This document shows positions 24,209 through 33,470 of a DNA stretch of 51,741 nucleotides, one piece after another. Source of the DNA: Actinomycetota bacterium (GTDB taxonomy: Bacteria; Actinomycetota; Acidimicrobiia; Acidimicrobiales; Acidimicrobilacustridaceae). Numbering within the stretch: the first letter of the stretch is position 1; every line of letters begins with the position of its first letter. Location: contig SYBH01000021.1 in the NCBI GenBank assembly GCA_005787345.1, positions 1 to 51,741 on the forward strand. The letters run 5' to 3'. The notes under the pieces are model-generated. The model was not told where the DNA came from and searched no databases. It saw only the letters and a program-made list of their open reading frames with translations. A program made the translations under genes and the position numbers.

Positions 24209-25424
24209 TTGCTGCACGAGTGCTCCCGTGGTCGCGCCAAGCGGCGATGGTACGTTGAGCAATGCGCATCTGATGGATTTCGTCGGCGCCATCAGCGAAA
24301 CGGGCCCAACGAGCCTGCTGATACATATGAGCCAAAGGTGTGTCGGTTGAATACCCCAACGCTCCGTGAACTTGAATCGAGCGATCAATGATGCGATTCA
24401 ACGAGTTCGCAACAAAATGCTTCGCCATAGAAACTTCTGCTGTGAAATCGTCACCGCGGTCGATCTTGTAAGCGGCATGCAGCACCATCAGTTTGCACTG
24501 ATAGAGCTCCATCGCTGAATCCGCGATGAGCCATTGAACACCTTGCTTCTCGGCAAGGATCGAACCGTGTGAGTACCGATTAAGGGATCGGTCAACCATC
24601 ATGTCAAGAGCCACTTCGGCCTGTGCGATCCAACGCATGCAATGGGCAAGACGGGCTGGTCCAAGTCGGTACTGACCTAAACGATGACCCTGACCGCGGC
24701 CACCGAGCATCGCCGAATCGGAAACGCGCAGGTCTTCAATCAGGATCTCGGAGTGGCCCGTCGAGCCATGCATCGTTTCGATCTGGCGCACTTCGTTCCA
24801 CCCCTCGGTGGGGATGTCGACAAGAAACGCGGTGTTCGCAGCCTGAGGCAGGTCGGGATCGTCTTCCGTTCGCGCAACGAGAATGGCGAAACTGGCCCTA
24901 TGGGCATTGGAGATGAACCACTTATGGCCGTTGATCACCCATTCCTCACCGTCCTGTTCGGCATGAGTGCGGATCAAGGTCGGATCGGATCCAGCAACCT
25001 CGGGCTCAGTCATCGCAAAGCATGACCAAACTCGCCCCTCACACAAAGGGCGCAGATACTTCTCTTTCTGCTCATCGGTTCCCCAATGCAGCAACGTATG
25101 CATGTTGCCCTCATCGGGCGCCTGGCAGTTGAACACCCATGGACCAAGACGGGTTCTGGCCGCCTCTGCCTGAACCATCGCAAGTTGCACATGCCCCAGT
25201 CCCATACCGCCCCACTCAACCGGCATATGCGGAAGCCAGAGACCGAGTTCCTGCGCCTGGCGACGCAACTCAATCAACTCTGCGACATACGCGCGCCGAT
25301 CAGTCTCGGCGACCCCCTCGGATTCAAGCCGCTTCTCGGCCGGCGCCACGACCTCGCCAATGAAGGTACGGACCTTCCCGCGGATCTCTTCGAGTTCGGG
25401 TGACAGACTGAAATCGATGCTCAT
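24189..25424 (-). CDS. Acyl-CoA dehydrogenase family protein
   Basis: FAD-dependent alpha,beta-dehydrogenase of acyl-CoA thioesters. 411 residues from ATG at 25424: N-terminal helical domain, middle beta domain with FAMTEPEVAGSDPTLIRT and WVINGHKWFISNA (FAD-contact motifs), C-terminal domain with QVHGALGYSTDTPLAHMYQQAR and ADGADEIHQMRIAQ. The pattern is closest to the ACAD10/11-like branch acting on longer or hydroxylated chains. Divergent from the glycerol kinase gene with 30 bases between, so lipid breakdown may be coordinated. The frame is open upstream but overlaps that gene. Confidence 0.9.
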   Translation of the reverse strand: MSIDFSLSPELEEIRGKVRTFIGEVVAPAEKRLESEGVAETDRRAYVAELIELRRQAQELGLWLPHMPVEWGGMGLGHVQLAMVQAEAARTRLGPWVFNCQAPDEGNMHTLLHWGTDEQKEKYLRPLCEGRVWSCFAMTEPEVAGSDPTLIRTHAEQDGEEWVINGHKWFISNAHRASFAILVARTEDDPDLPQAANTAFLVDIPTEGWNEVRQIETMHGSTGHSEILIEDLRVSDSAMLGGRGQGHRLGQYRLGPARLAHCMRWIAQAEVALDMMVDRSLNRYSHGSILAEKQGVQWLIADSAMELYQCKLMVLHAAYKIDRGDDFTAEVSMAKHFVANSLNRIIDRSIQVHGALGYSTDTPLAHMYQQARWARFADGADEIHQMRIAQRTIAAWRDHGSTRAATGDLPI

Positions 25425-25454
25425 GTCCGCAGTCTGCCCCGAACTGAGACCTTC

Positions 25455-26960
25455 GTGACTGTCGTCGTCGCAATCGATGCCGGAACCACCGGAGTCCGGG
25501 CCATCGCGTTCAACCATCTGGGCCTTCCGTTGTCGTCTTCGTACCGGGAATTCACCCAGTTCTTCCCCCAACCCGGATGGGTCGAACACGATGCCAACGA
25601 AATTTGGACGGCGATCCAACTCGTCCTCTCCGAACTCAAAACAGCGCTTGATGCAGCCGGTGAAACCATCGCCGCAATTGGAATCACTGATCAACGCGAA
25701 ACGATCGTCGCATGGGATCGATCCACCGGTCAGCCCTGTCATCGGGCCATCGTGTGGCAGGACCGACGAACTGCCGACTACTGCGCGCAGCTTGAATCCG
25801 ACGGCGCACTTGATCTTGTTCGATCGACTACCGGTCTGGTCCTTGATCCGTACTTCTCCGGCACGAAAGCACATTGGCTATTCACTGAGGGTGGCATCAC
25901 ACCAGACGACTCTGTTGCTATCGGCACCATAGATTCCTGGCTGATCTGGAAACTGACCGGCGGCGATACACACGTCACCGATGCGACCAACGCAAGTCGC
26001 ACGATGTTGTTCGATATCCGGTCCGGCGAGTGGTCCGATGAGTTGTGCGAGTTACTCGGCGTTCCCCGCCATGTACTTCCTCAAGTTGTTCCGTCGAGTG
26101 GTCGCGTCGCTGTCACCGCTCCATCCTGTGCCCTCGGTTCGGGAATCCCCATCAGCGGCATTGCCGGCGATCAGCAAGCATCGCTTTTCGGTCAAGCGTG
26201 CTTTGTACCGGGCATGGCGAAAAATACCTATGGCACCGGCAGTTTTGTTTTGATGAACATGGGCACCGAGTGTCCTGCTCCCGTCGAAGGCTTGTTGACC
26301 ACGATTGCGTGGTCGCTGCCAACTGAATCGGGCACACCCCAACTCACTTATGCCTACGAAGGTGCAATCTTCGTCACTGGTTCGGGGGTGCAATGGCTTC
26401 GTGATGGGTTGCACCTGATCGACAACTCGAACGAAATCACCGCCCTTGCGTCTTCGGTCGACAGCACCGATGGAGTCTTCGTCGTTCCTGCGTTCACCGG
26501 TCTCGGCAGTCCGTGGTGGGATCCGTACGCGCGCGGAACGATTCTTGGAATTACACGCGGTACAACGGCAGCGCATATCGCTCGGGCGATGCTCGAGGCA
26601 ATCGCACTGCAAACCCGAGACGTTGTGGATGCGATGACCAACGCTGGTGGCCTCGCTCTCCAATCACTACGAGCCGACGGTGGCGCAGCAAGCGATTTCG
26701 TACTGCAACTTCAGGCCGATCAACTCGGAGTCCCGGTGCATCGGCCAACCGTGTCTGAAACCACCGCCCTAGGGGCGGCGTACCTTGCGGGACTCGCCGA
26801 AGGGTTCTGGGACTCTCTCGATGACATCGCCGAGAACTGGGCGATCGACATCACGATTGAACCGGCATCTGATCGCTCAATGGTCGAACCTGGCCATCAA
26901 CAGTGGCTTAGAGCAGTTGAACGATCTCGCGGTTGGGCGAAAGGATCACCCGGCGACTGA
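25455..26960 (+). CDS. glpK: Glycerol kinase (FGGY family)
   Basis: Phosphorylates glycerol to sn-glycerol 3-phosphate. 501 residues with the full GlpK pattern: AIDAGTTGVRAIAFN, FFPQPGWVEHDANEIW, ITDQRETIVAWDRSTG, AIVWQDRRTADYC, LDPYFSGTKAHWL, GTIDSWLIWKLTGG, GIAGDQQASLFGQAC, KNTYGTGSFVLMN and ADGGAASDFVLQLQAD. GTG start at 25455. A second, more divergent kinase of the family is at 49771-51213, so this copy is the better candidate for the true catabolic glycerol kinase. Confidence 0.93.
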   Translation: MTVVVAIDAGTTGVRAIAFNHLGLPLSSSYREFTQFFPQPGWVEHDANEIWTAIQLVLSELKTALDAAGETIAAIGITDQRETIVAWDRSTGQPCHRAIVWQDRRTADYCAQLESDGALDLVRSTTGLVLDPYFSGTKAHWLFTEGGITPDDSVAIGTIDSWLIWKLTGGDTHVTDATNASRTMLFDIRSGEWSDELCELLGVPRHVLPQVVPSSGRVAVTAPSCALGSGIPISGIAGDQQASLFGQACFVPGMAKNTYGTGSFVLMNMGTECPAPVEGLLTTIAWSLPTESGTPQLTYAYEGAIFVTGSGVQWLRDGLHLIDNSNEITALASSVDSTDGVFVVPAFTGLGSPWWDPYARGTILGITRGTTAAHIARAMLEAIALQTRDVVDAMTNAGGLALQSLRADGGAASDFVLQLQADQLGVPVHRPTVSETTALGAAYLAGLAEGFWDSLDDIAENWAIDITIEPASDRSMVEPGHQQWLRAVERSRGWAKGSPGD

Positions 26961-26981
26961 ATGACGTTCAGCGCCTCGCCG
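26951..26981. terminator. Shared terminator hairpin of convergent genes
   Basis: CGGCGACTGAA (26951-26961) pairs with TTCAG (26967-26971) and, across a 4-base bulge, TCGCCG (26976-26981): 11 bp. The hairpin covers both the glpK stop (26958-26960) and the ACT-protein stop (26968-26970), so it could act in both directions. Confidence 0.45.
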
Positions 26982-27648
26982 AAGGATGTTGCTGGCGCGC
27001 TGCGGCCGTCAACTCTCGAAACCTGGTGTCAACGATCCGAGCCAAAGCGGCCGCTTGCCTCCGTTCGCGAGCCCGGAACGATTCCCCGTTCCGGCCCATC
27101 ACCAATGCTCTTCCGGCGGCCGGCAACGGGGCCCACACCACATCAGATGGTCCGGCATCTCCATCAGAAACACGAGCAGATGACTGACTCCCCGCTACGA
27201 ACGCGGCAATCCACGCAGCCGATGGACAATCGCCGACCTCTGTGATGATCGAGCTATCGGCGAGGTCAAGAACAACTCCCCAATGAGCGCCGACGGTTCG
27301 AACACCGTGAACACAGAGTTCTTCAATTGCCGCCGATGGTGTCGGCGCACCAACCAAGAGTGCAGCGGTCTCAAGTGCATCGACGCGCGGATCGTGCAGT
27401 GCTTCGGCTGCCGGACGAATGCTCTCAATATCGACACCATCGACCTGGTGGATCTCAGTGACCAACAACTCAACAAGCGAGTCGTCAGGAAGTTCGACCA
27501 CAAGCTCATCGATTGCGCGACCAGCGCCACGCTCCAGGATGTCGATGCCAGTCACGTCTCCACCAACCGCGCCGATTCGGCTCGCTAAGGCACCGAGTGC
27601 CCCGGGACGATCCGGCATCCAGACTCGAAGGATGTAGGTCTCAGTCAT
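26968..27648 (-). CDS. ACT domain-containing protein
   Basis: 226 residues from ATG at 27648 (a GTG six bases earlier is also in frame). The first 75 residues form an ACT domain (YILRVWMPDRPGALGALASRIGAVGGDVTGIDI), a ligand-sensing fold that often binds amino acids. The following part (AAIEELCVHGVRTVGAHWGVVLDL...) has an alternating pattern that might be a GAF-like domain; I am not sure. It could be a regulatory protein for amino acid metabolism. The neighbouring aminotransferase is transcribed in the same direction, upstream by 93 bases. Confidence 0.8.
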   Translation of the reverse strand: MTETYILRVWMPDRPGALGALASRIGAVGGDVTGIDILERGAGRAIDELVVELPDDSLVELLVTEIHQVDGVDIESIRPAAEALHDPRVDALETAALLVGAPTPSAAIEELCVHGVRTVGAHWGVVLDLADSSIITEVGDCPSAAWIAAFVAGSQSSARVSDGDAGPSDVVWAPLPAAGRALVMGRNGESFRARERRQAAALARIVDTRFRELTAAARQQHPSARR

Positions 27649-27724
27649 GGCCACACCCTAAGAACCGAGGATGAACGCCATGTTTCCACCGCGCGACATC
27701 GGCGAGAACTTCACAGATAGTTCC

Positions 27725-27742
27725 GCCGCTGAATGCAGCGGC
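27725..27742 (-). terminator. Hairpin after the aminotransferase gene
   Basis: GCCGCTG-AATG-CAGCGGC, a perfect 7-bp stem with a 4-base loop, directly after (touching) the TAG stop of the aminotransferase on the minus strand. The gap to the ACT gene is 93 bases, so the two are probably separate transcripts. Confidence 0.45.
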
Positions 27743-28923
27743 TACTGGCCGTCGAGACGGGTGAGAGCCCGGCGCATATTGCGCACGGCCTGCTGTGTGC
27801 GCTGCTCGTTTTCAATCAGCGCGAATCGCACAAACCCTTCTCCGCCCGGACCAAAACCGACGCCCGGAGACGCCGCGACATTGGCCTCTTTGACGAGGTA
27901 GGACGCGAATTCAATGGACTTCATATCGGAGTACTGCTCGGGGATCGGCGCCCACACGAACATGGTGCCCTTTGGCGGTTCTATATCCCAACCAATGCGC
28001 TTCAATCCGTCACAGAGAGAGTCGCGACGAGATTGATAGATCTCATTGACTTCCATCGGGAAATCAGCGGCTTCGTTGAGGGTGACCGTGGCCGCGATCT
28101 GGATGGGCTGAAATGTGCCGTAATCGAGGTAACTCTTGAACTTTGCGAGCGCAGCAACGACGTCAGCACGACCAAGCATGAACGCAACGCGCCAACCTGC
28201 CATCGAGAACGACTTCGTCATTGAATACAACTCGACGGCGACTTCCTTTGCGCCTTCCGCTTGAAGAATTGATGGTGGGCGGTAGCCGTCGAAACCAATA
28301 TCGGCATAGGCGTTGTCGTGCACCACAACAACATCGTGTTCGCGAGCGAAGTCGACAATCTTCTGCATGAACTCAAGGTCGACACAGGTGGTGGTCGGGT
28401 TATGCGGAAACGACATAACGATCACGCGGGGCTTGGGCCAGGAGTACTCCCACTGCTCGCGAAGATTGTCGAAGAAGTCTTGACCCGTTCCGAGAGGAAC
28501 CTCACGGATATCGGCCCCGGCGAAGAGCGGGCCATAAATGTGGATTGGATACGACGGCGAAGGGACAAGCGCCGCATCACCTGGCTGCAGCAACGTCCAC
28601 ATGAGGTGCGAAAAACCCTCTTTGGCGCCGATTGTGCTGATGACTTCGGTGTCGGGATCAAGCGTGACGCCGAATCGATGCTGGTAGTAACCCGCAATTG
28701 CTTCTCGTAGTTTCGGAATGCCGCGGCTCGACGAGTAGCGATGGTTGCGGGAGTTGTGCGCGGCCTCAGACAACTTCTCGACTGCAATATCTGGAGACGG
28801 GAGGTCCGGGTTACCGAATCCCAGATCAATGACGTCGTGGCCGGCGCGGCGTGCCTCGACCTTCAACGAATCGATAATCGTGAAGACGTAGGGCGGCAGC
28901 GCATTTATTCGGCGGAACTCCAT
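27742..28923 (-). CDS. Pyridoxal-phosphate aminotransferase (AlaC/LL-DAP aminotransferase type)
   Basis: Class I/II aminotransferase, 393 residues from ATG at 28923. The start MEFRRINALPPYVFTIIDSL matches the AlaC family start pattern (xRIxxLPPYVF). PLP-site motifs: NPDLPSPD, PSPSYPIH, SFPHNPTTTCV, HDNAYADIGFDGY and the Schiff-base Lys in YSMTKSFSMAGWRVAF. Likely makes alanine from pyruvate and glutamate, but LL-diaminopimelate aminotransferase or another 2-oxo acid remains possible. The start lies 10 bases after the ROK stop, implying one operon. Confidence 0.9.
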   Translation of the reverse strand: MEFRRINALPPYVFTIIDSLKVEARRAGHDVIDLGFGNPDLPSPDIAVEKLSEAAHNSRNHRYSSSRGIPKLREAIAGYYQHRFGVTLDPDTEVISTIGAKEGFSHLMWTLLQPGDAALVPSPSYPIHIYGPLFAGADIREVPLGTGQDFFDNLREQWEYSWPKPRVIVMSFPHNPTTTCVDLEFMQKIVDFAREHDVVVVHDNAYADIGFDGYRPPSILQAEGAKEVAVELYSMTKSFSMAGWRVAFMLGRADVVAALAKFKSYLDYGTFQPIQIAATVTLNEAADFPMEVNEIYQSRRDSLCDGLKRIGWDIEPPKGTMFVWAPIPEQYSDMKSIEFASYLVKEANVAASPGVGFGPGGEGFVRFALIENEQRTQQAVRNMRRALTRLDGQ

Positions 28924-28933
28924 TTTGGCGAGG

Positions 28934-29839
28934 TTAGTGGAGCAGCGCGGCGCCAACGGCACCCGCCGAGGGCCCTGATTGGGCCGGCTCAATGTGAGTT
29001 CGGCGGCGCGAACGCCCGCCAAGCACCTCGCGAACAAAGAGTTCTCGTGTCCGTTCGAGGTAGAGATCGGAGACCGACACCAATCCCCCTCCGATCACGA
29101 CGAGTTCGGGATCAAGGACATCCGCGAGATTCGCCAGACCCCGAGCGAGCCATTCGGCAAACTCGGCCCAAACCTCAAGGGCGACAGCGTCGCCGCTGCG
29201 AGCAAGTTCCACGAGAACTTCGCCAGTGATGTCCTGCCCGTTGCGATCTGCACTCAAGCCACGCTGTTGGGCCAACCGCACCACTCCCGAACCCGAGGCA
29301 TAACGCTCCCAACAGCCGTTCCGACCACAAACACAAAGAGGCCCAAATGGGTCGACGCACATGTGTCCTGGTTCACCCGCGAATCCATGAGCTCCACGTC
29401 GAACAGAGCCCCCGATCGCGATTCCCCCGCCAATGCCCGTTCCTAAGGTCACGAGGACGGTGTCATAACTTCCTTGCGCCACGCCGTAGGTCATCTCGGC
29501 GACGAGCGCGCACGTGGCGTCGTTATCGATGAACACAGGGACGCCAAGCGCGCCCTCAACCGCAGATCGGACCGGAACATCGATCATGCACTGAAGATTT
29601 GGCGCGGCGCGCAGAACCTCTCCGTCTTCGACCAACCCCGCGAGACCGATTCCGAGTTGGCGTTCGGCACCGCACATCTGGGCGAGTTCAATGAGTGAGG
29701 AGATGACACCTTCGGCCGTTACGGGAGTCGAAACAAGATGTTGCACAAGGATCTCGGTGGGTTGGGACCGGTCAACCGCCACAGCGAGCATCTTCGTGCC
29801 GCCAACATCGATGCCCACTAATCGTTCGCTCACACACAA
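28934..29839 (-). CDS. ROK-family glucokinase
   Basis: Second ROK kinase of the window, 301 residues. ATP loop GIDVGGTKMLAVAVD, IDNDATCALVAE, TLGTGIGGGIAIGG, GEPGHM and the zinc-binding CVCGRNGCWERYASG are all present; YASGSG fits bacterial glucokinase. GTG start at 29839, or GTG at 29833 two codons later. It lies upstream of the aminotransferase in the same operon. Confidence 0.9.
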   Translation of the reverse strand: MCVSERLVGIDVGGTKMLAVAVDRSQPTEILVQHLVSTPVTAEGVISSLIELAQMCGAERQLGIGLAGLVEDGEVLRAAPNLQCMIDVPVRSAVEGALGVPVFIDNDATCALVAEMTYGVAQGSYDTVLVTLGTGIGGGIAIGGSVRRGAHGFAGEPGHMCVDPFGPLCVCGRNGCWERYASGSGVVRLAQQRGLSADRNGQDITGEVLVELARSGDAVALEVWAEFAEWLARGLANLADVLDPELVVIGGGLVSVSDLYLERTRELFVREVLGGRSRRRTHIEPAQSGPSAGAVGAALLH

Positions 29840-29891
29840 ATGATTAGCCCATCAGCGCGATATTGTCGGGAGTTCAGGCCCGAAGGTTGAA

Positions 29892-31010
29892 TCAATACCG
29901 CAGAAGGGCGCCAATACGGCCATGCACGTCGAGGTCGGCGTTACCTTCGCACGTAACGATATGGGCTCCTTCAAGGAGTGCCGCGTCGACTGCGTCGCTG
30001 ACCACGTCATCAACTCTCGTCATTTCTTGGCCATCAACCGGACACTTGGGACCCCGCAGTGCCAGCGCTCCGCACGGACATAACCAACCTGATTCTTCGA
30101 ATCCATTCGACACGAGGAGTGTGGCAACACGGCGCTCATTCAGTGCACTGAGCACGGAACCAAGACCGGCTATTCCCTTGTTTCCCGAACCGATCGCATC
30201 ACGAAGTTTCGTGACCGCTATCTGCTCACGCTCAAGTTCAACAACTCGCTCAATCTCAAGTGCCGCCTTCGCTATGTCGGTTTCATTTGCGGCGACCGGT
30301 ACGTGAATCCGGGGAGCTAAACGTTCACGAAGATACGGATGCAACTCGTGCTCAACGGCGGAGTAAACATCGTCAGTTGCTCCAATACTCAGTCGCCCAA
30401 ACCCTCGCTCCTGAAAGAGACGAAATATCGCATCGGTTGAGTGGCGGAAATGTTGGTGAGCGAGTTCGTCAATGTGGTGTTGCTCACGCTCTCGAGATCC
30501 GCGACTCGCATCATCTCGGCGGTCGTATTCACGTGGAAGCGCTTCAAAAAGTTCGGTCCGCTCGACAACCTCGCCGAACTGGAAGATGAACATGCGCGCT
30601 CGTTGACGATCTACGAGCAAGACACCCAGCGGCTCGAGTTGATGGACGATGGCTTCAAGAGGCGCAACCACTGGGGACTGATTCACGGAAAGTCGATTCG
30701 CCACGGCGACTGGCAGCCGGATCACTTTCCAGTACTTCTTCTCTGCGCATGAAAACATCGCAAGACCACGAACTCCATGGCGGTCAAGTTGCGTTGCGAC
30801 GTAATCAGAAATGAGGGCAAAGTCAGCATCGAAGTTCTGACCAGGATGTGCAGCAAGCAGTCGTTTCTTCAATGACTCAAGTTCGAGTTGGTAATCCTTA
30901 GGCCGAATGTGTCGGCGCCCATCAACACCGAGGTAGCAGCTCACAACGGGTATGTCGGCGCTTTTGAAACCCGCCAATTCCTTGATCGTTGCCTCGGTGA
31001 TCACGGTCAT
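29892..31010 (-). CDS. Bacterial archaeo-eukaryotic release factor-like protein (baeRF family)
   Basis: 372-residue protein of the eRF1-like baeRF superfamily, probably family 10. N-terminal part holds VVSCYLGVDGRRH; the middle LGVLLVDRQRARMFIFQFGEV followed by RREREQHH-type basic/histidine stretch and FGRLSIGATDDVYSAVEHELHPYLRERL is the release-factor-like domain. The C-terminus carries CPCG (311-314) and KCPVDG (322-327), a partial zinc-ribbon with three Cys. No GGQ is seen. Related proteins are thought to act on stalled ribosomes or peptidyl-tRNA; function here is inferred only. Last gene of a seven-gene operon. Confidence 0.75.
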   Translation of the reverse strand: MTVITEATIKELAGFKSADIPVVSCYLGVDGRRHIRPKDYQLELESLKKRLLAAHPGQNFDADFALISDYVATQLDRHGVRGLAMFSCAEKKYWKVIRLPVAVANRLSVNQSPVVAPLEAIVHQLEPLGVLLVDRQRARMFIFQFGEVVERTELFEALPREYDRRDDASRGSREREQHHIDELAHQHFRHSTDAIFRLFQERGFGRLSIGATDDVYSAVEHELHPYLRERLAPRIHVPVAANETDIAKAALEIERVVELEREQIAVTKLRDAIGSGNKGIAGLGSVLSALNERRVATLLVSNGFEESGWLCPCGALALRGPKCPVDGQEMTRVDDVVSDAVDAALLEGAHIVTCEGNADLDVHGRIGALLRY

Positions 31011-31070
31011 GGAGCCTCCTCAATTGTGAAACCTCTTCAACTGAGCGTATGCCTCAGAACCGCGGTGTGC

Positions 31071-31289
31071 TCAGGTTCCTTCGTCGGCACTCTCGGGGCC
31101 TCGAGTCATATCTTTGGCCACGTCAGCAGCGACGCGTTGTGCCTGTTTCGCAATGACCGAAACAATTCCAACAACCCGTTCGGTTGCAGATGGGTCATCG
31201 AGCAGCGCTTCGGCTGCATCAAGAAATGATCGACCTGCAGCAATCAGTTCACGAGCTGCTGCCCGCATTGCGTCTTCGTCTGGCGTCAT
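31071..31289 (-). CDS. Small helical protein, unknown function
   Basis: 72 residues with heptad-like Ala/Leu spacing (AARELIAAGRSFLDAAEALL, GIVSVIAKQAQRVAADVAKD), so probably an amphipathic helical bundle or coiled coil; no membrane segment or signal. It starts 12 bases after the SRPBCC gene and ends 60 bases before the baeRF gene. Family not recognised. Confidence 0.65.
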   Translation of the reverse strand: MTPDEDAMRAAARELIAAGRSFLDAAEALLDDPSATERVVGIVSVIAKQAQRVAADVAKDMTRGPESADEGT

Positions 31290-31301
31290 TGACTGGACGA
31301 A

Positions 31302-31766
31302 TCAGTCGTCTTCACTCGGACGAGGAGAACCTTCGACCCGAGCTTTGAGCTCTCCGAGTGCGGTCTTGATGATCCGGCCTTCAGCACGACGCTTCACGAA
31401 TCCTGGGATTGGATACACCAAATCGATTGCCAGTTCGTAAACAACGTCGGTGGCCGCACCATCTTCGGCCGGAGTCAGCACGTAGACGCCGTCGAGCTCG
31501 CGAGGAAGATCGCCTTGAACGAGTTCCCAACCCAAACGGTTCGGGGCCGAGGCGTAGTCGTAGCGGAGTTGGTAGGTGGTGCTGCGGCCCATGGCGGCGG
31601 CACGGAACTCAACAACGATCGCCCGGCCATCGGAATCGGACTCGACGACGGTGACCTCTTTAAGGTCGCCCGCCCATTCGGGGTAGGAAGAAAAGTCGAC
31701 CAACGTCGCGAAACAACGATCGACCGGGGCTGCAATACGGATTTGTTCTTTGGCCTGTTCGGACAT
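31302..31766 (-). CDS. SRPBCC (polyketide cyclase/START-like) family protein
   Basis: 154 residues with the START-fold order: EQIRIAAPVDRCFATLVDFSSYPEW at the N-terminus (beta-helix-helix), then alternating strands, and the long C-terminal helix GFVKRRAEGRIIKTALGELKARVE. The cavity usually holds a hydrophobic ligand such as a lipid or isoprenoid. Co-transcription with a PimB-like glycosyltransferase hints at lipid handling, but this is an inference. Confidence 0.85.
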   Translation of the reverse strand: MSEQAKEQIRIAAPVDRCFATLVDFSSYPEWAGDLKEVTVVESDSDGRAIVVEFRAAAMGRSTTYQLRYDYASAPNRLGWELVQGDLPRELDGVYVLTPAEDGAATDVVYELAIDLVYPIPGFVKRRAEGRIIKTALGELKARVEGSPRPSEDD

Positions 31767-31786
31767 GCCCGTACCCTACTCCGCTA

Positions 31787-32344
31787 CTACTCGGCGTCGT
31801 CTGCCGGCTGCTTCGGTGCTGATTGTTTGTGAACACGCCGAGCTTCTTCCCGACGACCCACCCGACTGAGCTCTGGTGTTCGTTCCGGGAAGGTCCCGTA
31901 TGCAGCGACCCACAAACCGGTAAATCCGAGAGCCCACATCGGTGCGAGAACCCCGAACGCCAGTGCCGTGTAGAGATGAAGCGACGCGACAACGATCGAT
32001 GCGACCACCTGCACCGTCAGTGAAACCATCAGGGTGGTCTGCACACGTTTAGGTGCAGATCCCGAAGCAAAGAAGAGGCCGCCAATTCCAATCGCTTCGG
32101 TTCTGCTTCGATCAATGGCACGAAAGAACGCGAGTACAAACACAATCATTCCAACCGAGAACTCGAACAGTGAGAGTGCGACATAAACGCCAGTGAGCGC
32201 TCCTTGAACAATCGCAGCAGCGAACCCAACCACCACAAAAACAGCTGTGCCAACAACCGTTGCCCGAACAATTCCTGTCCCGGCAATGGGTTGTGAAGGG
32301 TCCACATTCATCGGAATCTCGCCCTCGTTCTTTTCGTCAGTCAC
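31787..32344 (-). CDS. Four-helix membrane protein, unknown function
   Basis: 185 residues from GTG at 32344, one base after the GT4 stop. Predicted membrane segments at about 27-47, 53-75, 103-121 and 127-150; acidic N-terminus (TDEKNEGEIP) and a basic C-terminal tail (RREEARRVHKQ). An internal ATG at 32311 is an alternative start. Family not recognised. Gene order suggests a role tied to the glycosyltransferase upstream. Confidence 0.75.
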   Translation of the reverse strand: MTDEKNEGEIPMNVDPSQPIAGTGIVRATVVGTAVFVVVGFAAAIVQGALTGVYVALSLFEFSVGMIVFVLAFFRAIDRSRTEAIGIGGLFFASGSAPKRVQTTLMVSLTVQVVASIVVASLHLYTALAFGVLAPMWALGFTGLWVAAYGTFPERTPELSRVGRREEARRVHKQSAPKQPADDAE

Positions 32345-32345
32345 G

Positions 32346-33470
32346 TCAGGACCCAATCCGTTTCAATTCTTCGTGCAGCAATGTTGCCAGTCGATCATGA
32401 GTGAACTCCACATCTGCTCGCTGTCGCCCAGCATCACCCAATTGCCGAGCGAGGGCAGCGTCTTCAAGCAGAAGTTCTAACGCTTTCACCACCGGAGCAC
32501 TATCGCGTGGCTGCTCTACAACAAACCCAGTCTGACCATCGATGACCGCTTCAGCCGAGCCACCACTTTGACCAGCAACAACGGGAACTCCGCAAGCTGC
32601 CGCTTCAAGAAACACGATGCCAAACCCTTCTTGTTCGAGCCCGGCCCACCGGTTTCGACACAACATGGCAAAAGCATCAGCGGAACCAAGAAGGGGAATG
32701 AGGTCGGCATCGTCGACACGACCCAAAAATCTCACCGGTGCACCGCGACGCTTTGCTCGCCGTTCAAGTCGGGCACGGTCGCGCCCCGACCCTGCGATTG
32801 CAACCTGCAATGTGGGCCATCGGTGGGCCAATTCGGCGCTCGCATCAATCAACACGTCGAAACCTTTGCGAGGAACTAATCGACTCATGCCCACTACGAG
32901 CGGTGCATGGGGATCAAACCCTAGTCGGTGTCGAATCTCACTTCGCTCGCTCTCCCCTACGGGAACGAATCGATTTGTGTCGACACCTGGCGGAACGATG
33001 ATCGTCGGAAGATCGCTGCCTGCGCATCGGCGCGCTTCCGCAGCGGGATACCCGCCGGCAGCAATGACAACCTCGGCCCCCCGTAGGACGCGGCGCAAAA
33101 CCGAACGAGCAATCGGCAACCGCCCGGGAACGGTCACTTCTGCACCATGGACGACAACCCCATAGGGCCGTTCGAGCCAAGGCCCAACGATGCCGAGAGG
33201 AACTGCGGGATCGAGCAGCACAAGGTCAGCATCGATCTCGGCGGCAAGGCGGTCGATACGTCGGGCAAGCGCGCGGGTGGGCAGCAATACTTTCGAAGAG
33301 TCGCGTTCAATACGAATAGGTTGCTGCGCGTCGAAAGCTTTTGCTCCGCGATACGGAGTCGTGAGCACAGTTGTTGACTCAGGTGGAAGTCGACGCCACA
33401 ACTCCCACAAGTAATTCTGAATACCGCCAACTTTCGGCGGGAAATCGTTGGTGACCAGCAGGTGCTTCAT
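32346..33470 (-). CDS. GT4 glycosyltransferase, PimB-like mannosyltransferase
   Basis: 374-residue GT-B enzyme. N-terminal VTNDFPPKVGGIQNYLWEL is the motif of PimB/MgtA-type mannosyltransferases; VVVHGAEVTVPGR, VPPGVDTNRFVPV, GMSRLVPRKGFDVLIDA and the donor-site EQEGFGIVFLEAAACGVPVVAG follow. Likely GDP-mannose-dependent transfer to phosphatidylinositol mannoside or a related glycolipid at the inner membrane face. The ATG overlaps the queG stop (ATGA). Confidence 0.88.
   Translation of the reverse strand: MKHLLVTNDFPPKVGGIQNYLWELWRRLPPESTTVLTTPYRGAKAFDAQQPIRIERDSSKVLLPTRALARRIDRLAAEIDADLVLLDPAVPLGIVGPWLERPYGVVVHGAEVTVPGRLPIARSVLRRVLRGAEVVIAAGGYPAAEARRCAGSDLPTIIVPPGVDTNRFVPVGESERSEIRHRLGFDPHAPLVVGMSRLVPRKGFDVLIDASAELAHRWPTLQVAIAGSGRDRARLERRAKRRGAPVRFLGRVDDADLIPLLGSADAFAMLCRNRWAGLEQEGFGIVFLEAAACGVPVVAGQSGGSAEAVIDGQTGFVVEQPRDSAPVVKALELLLEDAALARQLGDAGRQRADVEFTHDRLATLLHEELKRIGS

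Noticed and set aside
26052-26663. 203-codon minus-strand open frame
   Set aside because: Antisense to glpK, whose family motifs run through the whole stretch.
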